This document shows positions 58,601 through 64,000 of a stretch of DNA of 64,000 nt, one piece after another. Source of the DNA: an uncultured bacterium (GTDB lineage: Bacteria; Pseudomonadota; Alphaproteobacteria; Rhodospirillales; Rhodospirillaceae); contig CAISTS010000005.1 of NCBI GenBank assembly GCA_903888485.1, forward strand, positions 1-64,000, given 5' to 3'. The notes under the pieces are model-generated. The model did not search any database and was not told where the DNA came from. It saw only the letters and a program-made list of their open reading frames with translations. The position numbers and the translations under genes were made by a program. The stretch's first letter is position 1. Every line of letters starts with the position of its first letter.

Positions 58601-59080
58601 TTACTCTTCGGCCGGCTTCGTCTGAAGCTGCACGTAATTCTGCAAGCCCATACGCCCAATCAAATCGATCTGCGTTTCGAGGAAGTCGATGTGCTCTTCC
58701 TCTGACTCGAGGATGTCCTCGAACAGCTCGCGCGTGATGTAATCGCCGACCTTTTCGCAATGCGCGATGCCTTCCTTCAGCACCGGCACGGCATCCATCT
58801 CCAGCTTGAGATCGCATCTCAGCAGTTCTTCGACGCCCTCGCCGATCATCAGCTTACCAAGGTCCTGCAGATTCGGCAGGCCGTCCAAACACAGCACGCG
58901 CTCGATTAGGTTGTCGGCATGCTTCATCTCGTCGATGGATTCTTTGTACTCGTAGGCGGCCAGACGCGAGAGGCCCCATTGGCGCAGCATGCGCGAGTGC
59001 AGGAAATATTGATTGATGGCGGTCAGCTCGTTCTTGAGGACTTGGTTCAAGAACTTGATGACCTGTTTATCGCCCTTCAT
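58601..59080 (-). CDS. bfr: Bacterioferritin
   Basis: 159 residues from ATG 59080 (GAGGGT six bases upstream; GTG 59086 is less likely). 24-mer iron-storage protein. Ferroxidase and haem positions are present: [20 protein letters not shown] (Glu18, Tyr25), [19 protein letters not shown] (Glu51, haem-ligand Met52, His54), [20 protein letters not shown] (Glu94 region) and [17 protein letters not shown] (Glu127, His130). The 140-nt upstream region contains a half Fur-like site at 59195-59201 and a TTGACC hexamer without a well-spaced -10. Confidence 0.96.
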   Translation of the reverse strand: MKGDKQVIKFLNQVLKNELTAINQYFLHSRMLRQWGLSRLAAYEYKESIDEMKHADNLIERVLCLDGLPNLQDLGKLMIGEGVEELLRCDLKLEMDAVPVLKEGIAHCEKVGDYITRELFEDILESEEEHIDFLETQIDLIGRMGLQNYVQLQTKPAEE

Positions 59081-59220
59081 GTGCACCCTCGCGTGACTTT
59101 GTGTTCGTGCGGATGGTGATACTTCGCGCGCATTGGGTCAAATATTTTGTAAGAAAAGCACAGAAAAATCAGCATGTTGCCGCGAGGCGTTTGCATTCGC
59201 ATGTCACGCGTGCGGGACTC

Positions 59221-60378
59221 TTAGCGTTCAGCGCGCGGCGCTATGGCGTTCTCGATCACGGCCAGCCATTTCTCGGCGACGTTGGTCCAACTGTAATAAT
59301 TCTCGATGCGCTCGCGGCCCGCGCGGCCCATGGCCTCCCAGCGCGTGGGATCGATGATGAGTTGGGTCAAGGCATCGGCAAGGCCTTCGCTGTCGTCCAC
59401 CTTCACGAGAAGGCCAGTCTTGCCGTGGCGCACCGCTTCGCCGGCACCCGGAACGCGCGTGGCGATCACCGGCAAGCCCGAGGCCATGGCTTCCAGCAGC
59501 GCCGCCGGCATGCCTTCCTCGCGCGAGGGCAGTACAAAAATATCGGCGCTCCGATAGATCGCGGGCAATGCGTTCCACCCCTGCCAGCCGCGAATGGCGA
59601 CGCGGTCGATCAGCGCAAAGCGCCCGGCGAGCGCGGCCACCACCGTCCAGTCCGGGCCGTCGCCGATCAACTCAAGCCGCCACTTGAGGGCGGAGCTGAG
59701 CTTGGCGAGCGCGGGCAAAAGCACGTCGAGGCCTTTGTGGCTATCGAGCCGGCCGACGTACAAGAGCTTCACGTCCTCGTGCGGGCTGTAATCGTCTTTG
59801 GGCGTGATGCCGTCGACATCGGCGCCCGCCGGGATCACCGTCACAGTGCGGCCGGCATCGAAGTGCCGCGCCTGCTCGGCGAGATTCTCCGAGTTGGCGA
59901 TCACGGCCACGGACCTGCGCCACAGACGCTTGATCGTCCGATCACGCAGCCGCGTGCGCCACGTCGGTTTCTTCGGCTGGCGCGGGACGTCCCCGCTCTG
60001 CAGAGCAATAGCGAAGGGCACGCCGCAGCTCCGCTTCAGCCACCATCCGACCGCACCGTCTGGCAAGGAAAAGAATGTCAGCGCCGCTTCAATGCGGTGC
60101 TCGAGGGCGAGCCGCGGGCCCGCGCGCATGGCCGCCAGCGCAAAGCGCACGGCCTCGTTTTGGCCAAGGTGGCGCATATCCGCGCGCTCGGGGCCGACGC
60201 GATGGATGAACACCCCGTCGCTTTCCTCGGTGCGCGGCTGTCCGCGCGCCGCCGTCGTGAGGACATAGGGTTTGTGACCCAACTTCGCCAAGCCGCGGGC
60301 GATGTGGCGCGCGGCGTTGCCGCCGCTGCCGCCGACCGGCGCGTACTCGTGACTGATCAGCAAAATCCGGCGCGACAT
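59221..60378 (-). CDS. Group-1/GT4-family glycosyltransferase
   Basis: 385 residues. GT-B fold: N-terminal ILLISHEYAPVGGSGGNAAR, donor-domain KLLYVGRLDSHKGLDVLLPA and the retaining-enzyme E-x7-E motif in REEGMPAALLEAMASGLPV, followed by GAGEAVRHGKTGLLVKVDD. Acts in the cytoplasm on a lipid-linked or LPS acceptor; donor sugar unknown. It stands alone, upstream of bfr by 134 nt and divergent from a methyltransferase gene, so it is not obviously part of a polysaccharide cluster. Confidence 0.88.
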   Translation of the reverse strand: MSRRILLISHEYAPVGGSGGNAARHIARGLAKLGHKPYVLTTAARGQPRTEESDGVFIHRVGPERADMRHLGQNEAVRFALAAMRAGPRLALEHRIEAALTFFSLPDGAVGWWLKRSCGVPFAIALQSGDVPRQPKKPTWRTRLRDRTIKRLWRRSVAVIANSENLAEQARHFDAGRTVTVIPAGADVDGITPKDDYSPHEDVKLLYVGRLDSHKGLDVLLPALAKLSSALKWRLELIGDGPDWTVVAALAGRFALIDRVAIRGWQGWNALPAIYRSADIFVLPSREEGMPAALLEAMASGLPVIATRVPGAGEAVRHGKTGLLVKVDDSEGLADALTQLIIDPTRWEAMGRAGRERIENYYSWTNVAEKWLAVIENAIAPRAER

Positions 60379-60449
60379 CTGAAGAGTAGCCCCACAGCCT
60401 CGAACAGCGGATACTCTGGCCTAAACCATTGAGGAATCCTTACGCCGCC

Positions 60450-61208
60450 ATGAGTAAGACCCACGAAGCCAACGTCACGACCCAGTTCGGACCACGCGCC
60501 GCTGCCTATGTCGCGAGCGCTGTGCATGCCTCCGGCGAGGATCTTACGCAAATCGCGGCTCTGGCCCAAGCGCGCCCCCCGGCCAAGGCACTCGATCTGG
60601 GGTGTGGCGGCGGTCATGTCAGCTTCAGTGTGGCGCCTTATGCTGGCGAAGTGATCGCTTTTGACCTCTCACACGACATGCTCACGGCCGTGGAGAACGA
60701 AGCCGCCGGACGTGGCCTTAGCAATATCAAGACCCATCAAGGCAGTGTCGAACGCCTTCCCTTCGCCGATGGCACGTTTGATTTTGTCGCCAGCCGCTAC
60801 AGCGCGCACCACTGGCACAACATCGCCGCCGGACTGAAAGAGGCGCGGCGCGTCCTCAAACCCGGCGGCGTCGCGGTGTTCGCCGACTCGGTCTCGCCGG
60901 GCGAATATCTTCTGGACACCCACCTGCAGGCCATCGAACTCCTGCGCGATTCCTCTCACGTGCGCGACTACGCCGTTGCCGAATGGGAGGCTCTGCTCGC
61001 TGCCGCGGGGTTCAAGCCTGGCAAACCAACCGTACGGCGCGTGCGTCTCGAATTTGCTTCGTGGGTTGCGCGCATGGCGACGCCCGAGACCAACGTGCGC
61101 GCCATCCGCGCGTTACAAAGCAGCATGCCGCGCCACGCCGCCGAGCACTTCGCCGTGGAAGCCGACGGCTCCTTCACCATCGACGCCATGACGCTTGAAG
61201 CGTCATAA
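60450..61208 (+). CDS. Class-I SAM-dependent methyltransferase (UbiE/Methyltransf_11 type)
   Basis: 252 residues from ATG 60450. SAM motif I AKALDLGCGGGHVSFSVAPY, acidic DLSHDMLTAVENEAAG, motif IV FDFVASRYSAHHWHNIAAGL and RRVLKPGGVAVFADSVSP. The C-terminal AEWEALLAAAGFKPGKPTVR resembles small-molecule methyltransferases. Substrate unknown. It precedes the ABC transporter genes by 31 nt on the same strand and may be in their operon. Confidence 0.88.
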   Translation: MSKTHEANVTTQFGPRAAAYVASAVHASGEDLTQIAALAQARPPAKALDLGCGGGHVSFSVAPYAGEVIAFDLSHDMLTAVENEAAGRGLSNIKTHQGSVERLPFADGTFDFVASRYSAHHWHNIAAGLKEARRVLKPGGVAVFADSVSPGEYLLDTHLQAIELLRDSSHVRDYAVAEWEALLAAAGFKPGKPTVRRVRLEFASWVARMATPETNVRAIRALQSSMPRHAAEHFAVEADGSFTIDAMTLEAS

Positions 61209-61239
61209 TAGCGGTGAATGTAACAACGGATTTGCTCCC

Positions 61240-62805
61240 ATGCTGATCAAACGTGTCTCGCTGATTTTGGCTGCTGCGTTGTTTGTCACGCCGGCTTACG
61301 CGGAAAATGTGTTGCGCTGGGCCAGTCAGGGCGACGCCATGACGATGGACTCCCACGCGCAGAACGAAGGTCAGACCCGCACCTTCGCGCAGCAGGTCGA
61401 GGACGCGCTCATTAATCGGAAGCCCGACTTGTCCAAAGTGCCGGGCCTGGCGGTGTCGTGGAAGCAAACCGATCCCAGGACCTGGGAGTTCAAATTGCGC
61501 GCCGGCGTGAAATTCCATGACGGCCGGGCCTTCACCGCCGATGACGTGGTGTTCTCCTTCAAGCGCGCGCTGATGCCGACGTCGGACCTCAAGGACCTGA
61601 TTGCTTCAGTCGCCGATGTCGTCGCCGTCGATCCCTTGACCGTGCGTATCCTCACCAAAGCGCCCGATCCGATCCTTCTCGATGAGATCACCAACATCTT
61701 CATCATGTCGCGCGGTTGGGCCGAAGAGCACAAGGTCACCGCGCCCCAGAATTACAATGCCGGCGAGGAGACCTACGCCGTGCGCCACAAGAACGGCACG
61801 GGTCCTTTCAAGCTCGAACTGCGCGAGCCCGACGTGCGTACGGTGATGGTGAAGAATCCCGATTGGTGGGGAATGAAGGACGAACCGCACAATATCGACC
61901 GCATCATTTACACGCCGATCCGCAATCCGGCGACGCGCGTCGCGGCGTTGCTATCGGGCGAGCTCGACTTCCTGCTTGATCCGCCGCTGCAGGATCTTGC
62001 GCGGATTGAGTCCTCGGGCATGTTCCAAATTCAGCGCGCGGTTTCGCCCTGGACGATCTTTCTCGGCATGAACAGCGGCCGCAAGGAACTCACATCGTCG
62101 AGTGTGAAGGGCAAGAACCCCTTCGCCGACATCCGTGTGCGCCGCGCCATGAATATGGCCGTCGACGTGAACGCCATCACCCAGCGCATCATGCGCGGCC
62201 TCGCGCAGCCCGCGGGCAATCTCGTACCGCCCGGTGTGCATGGCTATGACAAGGCCATCGACGCGCGTCCCGCCGCCGATGCCGAGGGCGCGAAGAAATT
62301 GCTGGCCGAAGCGGGTTATCCGAACGGTTTCGACGTGCGCCTCGATTGTCCCAACGACCGCTATCTCAATGACGAACCCATCTGTCAGGCCATCGTCGGC
62401 ATGCTCGCGCGCATTGGCGTGAAGGTGACGCTCGACCTCAAGCCGCGTACGCTGCATTTCCCCAAGGTGCAGACCAAGCAGACCGACTTCTATATGTACG
62501 GCTGGGGCACCGACACCACCGACGCCCACAATCATCTCTATTTCCTCGCCGCGCCCGCGTCGGTTTCCAACGCCACCGAATACGCCGATGCGGAGTTGTT
62601 CAAGCTGATCATTGCCATGGCTGTCGAGATCGACACCACCAAGCGCGATGCCATGATCAAAGAGGCCTCCCAGCGTCTGCGCGACGCCTACAGCTATGTG
62701 CCGCTCTATCATCCGGAAATCGCCTGGGCGACGAAGAAGGGCGTGAACATTCCCATCACGCTCGACAATCTGCCGCACTTCGCATACGCGCGGTTTGCCA
62801 AGTAG
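61240..62805 (+). CDS. ABC transporter substrate-binding protein, peptide/nickel family 5
   Basis: 521 residues from ATG 61240. A cleavable signal peptide (LILAAALFVTPAYA) precedes the mature protein starting near ENVLRWASQGDA. SBP_bac_5 features: GLAVSWKQTDPRTWEFKLRA, GVKFHDGRAFTADDVVFSFK, NGTGPFKLELREPDVRTVMV, DIRVRRAMNMAVDVNAITQR and AKKLLAEAGYPNGFDVRLD. Periplasmic receptor for oligopeptides or similar ligands. Followed by two permease genes; ATPase genes would be expected beyond the right edge. Confidence 0.93.
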   Translation: MLIKRVSLILAAALFVTPAYAENVLRWASQGDAMTMDSHAQNEGQTRTFAQQVEDALINRKPDLSKVPGLAVSWKQTDPRTWEFKLRAGVKFHDGRAFTADDVVFSFKRALMPTSDLKDLIASVADVVAVDPLTVRILTKAPDPILLDEITNIFIMSRGWAEEHKVTAPQNYNAGEETYAVRHKNGTGPFKLELREPDVRTVMVKNPDWWGMKDEPHNIDRIIYTPIRNPATRVAALLSGELDFLLDPPLQDLARIESSGMFQIQRAVSPWTIFLGMNSGRKELTSSSVKGKNPFADIRVRRAMNMAVDVNAITQRIMRGLAQPAGNLVPPGVHGYDKAIDARPAADAEGAKKLLAEAGYPNGFDVRLDCPNDRYLNDEPICQAIVGMLARIGVKVTLDLKPRTLHFPKVQTKQTDFYMYGWGTDTTDAHNHLYFLAAPASVSNATEYADAELFKLIIAMAVEIDTTKRDAMIKEASQRLRDAYSYVPLYHPEIAWATKKGVNIPITLDNLPHFAYARFAK

Positions 62806-62838
62806 TCTTTGGGCTAGGCCCCGGCTTACACTGGGCCC

Positions 62839-63810
62839 ATGGTCCACCGTCTCCTCCGCCGATTGATCCAAGCTGCAGCCGTCATGCTGCTGGCGGCGCT
62901 GGTCTCATTTATGCTGTTCAACTACGTCGGCGATCCGGTCAGCAACATGCTGGGCCAGGAGGCCAGCCGCGAAAGCCGCGAGGAGCTGCGCGAACGCCTC
63001 GGCCTTAACGATCCCTTTCTTGTGCAGTTCACGCGTTTTGCAGGCAACGCCGTGCAAGGCGACTTCGGCATCTCCTACCGCCTGCAGCGCCCCGTCGCCG
63101 ACTTGATCGCCGAACGTTTGCCGGCGACCGTCGAGCTGGTGCTCGCGTCCGCGCTGTTTGCCGTCGTGCTCGGCGTCGGCTTGGGCATCTTTACCGCTAT
63201 CCGCCGTGAAAGTTGGATCAGCCGCGTCATCCTCGCGGTCTCGCTCATCGGGGTCTCGCTGCCGACCTTCGTCATTGGTATCGGCTTGATCTACATCTTC
63301 GCTGTCATCCTCGGCTGGCTACCGTCGTTTGGGCGCGGCGATGTGGTCGACCTAGGCTTCTGGACGACCGGGCTGCTCACAGCATCAGGGCTCAAGGCGC
63401 TCATCCTTCCGGCGGTGACACTCGGACTATTTCAGATGACATTCATCCTGCGCCTGGTACGGGCCGAGATGCTCGAAGTACTGGGCGCGGACTTCATCCG
63501 CACGGCGCGCGCCATGGGTCTGTCCGAGACCACCATCAACACCAAATACGCGCTGCGCAACGCCGGACTGCCGGTGATTACCATCATCGGCCTCAAGCTC
63601 GGCGAGCTCATTGCCTTCTCCATCGTCACCGAAACTGTCTTTCAATGGCCGGGCATGGGCCTCTTGTTTATTCAGGCGGTGTCCTTCGCCGACATCCCCA
63701 TCATGGCGGCCTACCTCTTCATGGTGGCTTTTGTCTTTGTCGCGATCAATCTCGCGGTCGATCTTCTCTACGCCGCGCTCGATCCGCGTCTTCGGGGCCG
63801 CGCCGCATGA
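62839..63810 (+). CDS. ABC transporter permease, DppB type
   Basis: 323 residues with about six transmembrane helices (for example AAVMLLAALVSFMLFNYVG and ILAVSLIGVSLPTFVIGIGL). The first periplasmic loop contains ESREELRERLGLNDPFLVQF, typical of DppB/OppB. The cytoplasmic EAA loop is MLEVLGADFIRTARAMGLSE, which contacts the ATPase. The stop overlaps the next permease start as ATGA. Confidence 0.94.
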   Translation: MVHRLLRRLIQAAAVMLLAALVSFMLFNYVGDPVSNMLGQEASRESREELRERLGLNDPFLVQFTRFAGNAVQGDFGISYRLQRPVADLIAERLPATVELVLASALFAVVLGVGLGIFTAIRRESWISRVILAVSLIGVSLPTFVIGIGLIYIFAVILGWLPSFGRGDVVDLGFWTTGLLTASGLKALILPAVTLGLFQMTFILRLVRAEMLEVLGADFIRTARAMGLSETTINTKYALRNAGLPVITIIGLKLGELIAFSIVTETVFQWPGMGLLFIQAVSFADIPIMAAYLFMVAFVFVAINLAVDLLYAALDPRLRGRAA

Positions 63811-64000
63811 GCGATATTCCGATCACTGCGCCCGGCACGCTTTGGCCGCGCTTCCGGCGCTCCAAGATCGCCATGGTCTCCACGGCCGTGCTGATGCTCA
63901 TGATTCTGAGCGCGCTCCTCGCGCCGCTCCTGGCGACGCAGAACCCCTTCGATCCCAGCGCGCTTGAGCTCATCAATAGTTTGATCCCACCCACGTGGAT
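63807..64000 (+). CDS. ABC transporter permease, DppC type (partial, runs off the right edge)
   Basis: The first 64 codons are inside the window. After a short cytoplasmic leader (LWPRFRRSKIAMVSTAVLML) comes the first transmembrane helix (MLMILSALLAPLLATQNPFD), then periplasmic PSALELINSLIPPTW, the DppC/OppC pattern. Starts with a 4-nt overlap to the DppB-type gene. Together with the binding protein it forms a peptide-type importer. Confidence 0.88.
   Translation, partial: MSDIPITAPGTLWPRFRRSKIAMVSTAVLMLMILSALLAPLLATQNPFDPSALELINSLIPPTW

Noticed and set aside
59187-59204. Fur-like site upstream of bfr
   Set aside because: Only one half (ATTCGCA) matches the bfd boxes; the other half does not pair.

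Overview
The window is a stretch of high-GC chromosome from an alphaproteobacterium. This is inferred from conserved gene order, not from any database match. Diagnostic strings are rsmI-yraN-gshB-comM beside lppC; tsaB-rimI, fur, olsB/plsC and miaB-phoH-ybeY-corC-lnt-HTH-metK-trmB; rimP-nusA-ylxR-infB-rbfA-truB-rpsO-pnp; and hemD-mic60-hemY next to tsaD. Coding density is very high, several convergent genes share their stop codons, and many genes start with GTG or TTG. I see no tRNA or rRNA gene, insertion sequence, prophage or CRISPR array. This reads as core chromosome with a few unusual gene architectures.

Layout. 1-6.1 kb: comM (cut by the left edge), gshB, a SirB1-type protein, yraN and rsmI on the minus strand, diverging from lipoprotein lppC, then a SYLF protein. 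6.2-11.8 kb: two tandem paralogues with degenerate EAL-like domains, then a UDP-glucuronate decarboxylase, the bifunctional heptose enzyme HldE and an I78-like lipoprotein (surface sugars). 11.8-17.2 kb: a palindromic repeat, mmcB, an unusual PanD followed by a GNAT gene, a class-V aminotransferase, a nitronate monooxygenase-like flavoprotein and ugpQ. 17.2-26.8 kb: the RNA-decay and translation cluster pnp, rpsO, truB, rbfA, infB, ylxR, nusA, rimP, with a predicted promoter and attenuator before rimP and a hairpin-rich pnp leader. 26.9-35.1 kb: trmB, metK (with a possible pseudoknot leader), a PraR-like HTH regulator, lnt, corC, ybeY, phoH, miaB. 35.2-39.9 kb: lipid acyltransferases, a Fur-family regulator, a TusA-like protein, rimI, tsaB and a D-Ala-D-Ala dipeptidase.

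39.9-46.5 kb holds the most striking locus. HemY lies downstream of a 1398-residue reading frame that joins a uroporphyrinogen-III-synthase-like domain, about 580 residues of charged helix, one transmembrane segment and a mitofilin (Mic60)-like domain. tsaD diverges from it, and hemC, usually present here, is missing. 46.5-53.3 kb: a UDP-sugar epimerase, gpsA, a mannose-1-phosphate guanylyltransferase with a histone-like basic tail, a YciI/Rieske/VOC trio and acetyl-CoA synthetase. 53.3-60.4 kb: a TPR protein, an SDHAF4-like small protein, htpX, a CmoB-like methyltransferase, rsmB, the iron-storage pair bfd/bfr with two Fur-box-like palindromes over the bfd promoter, and a glycosyltransferase. 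60.4-64 kb: a methyltransferase and the start of a peptide-type ABC importer operon cut by the right edge.

The genes connect mainly through translation and RNA maturation, envelope building (Lnt, LppC, ornithine lipid and phospholipid acyltransferases, heptose and UDP-sugar enzymes, Mic60) and iron/heme handling (Fur, Bfr/Bfd, HemD/HemY). All functions rest on motifs and gene order read by eye.
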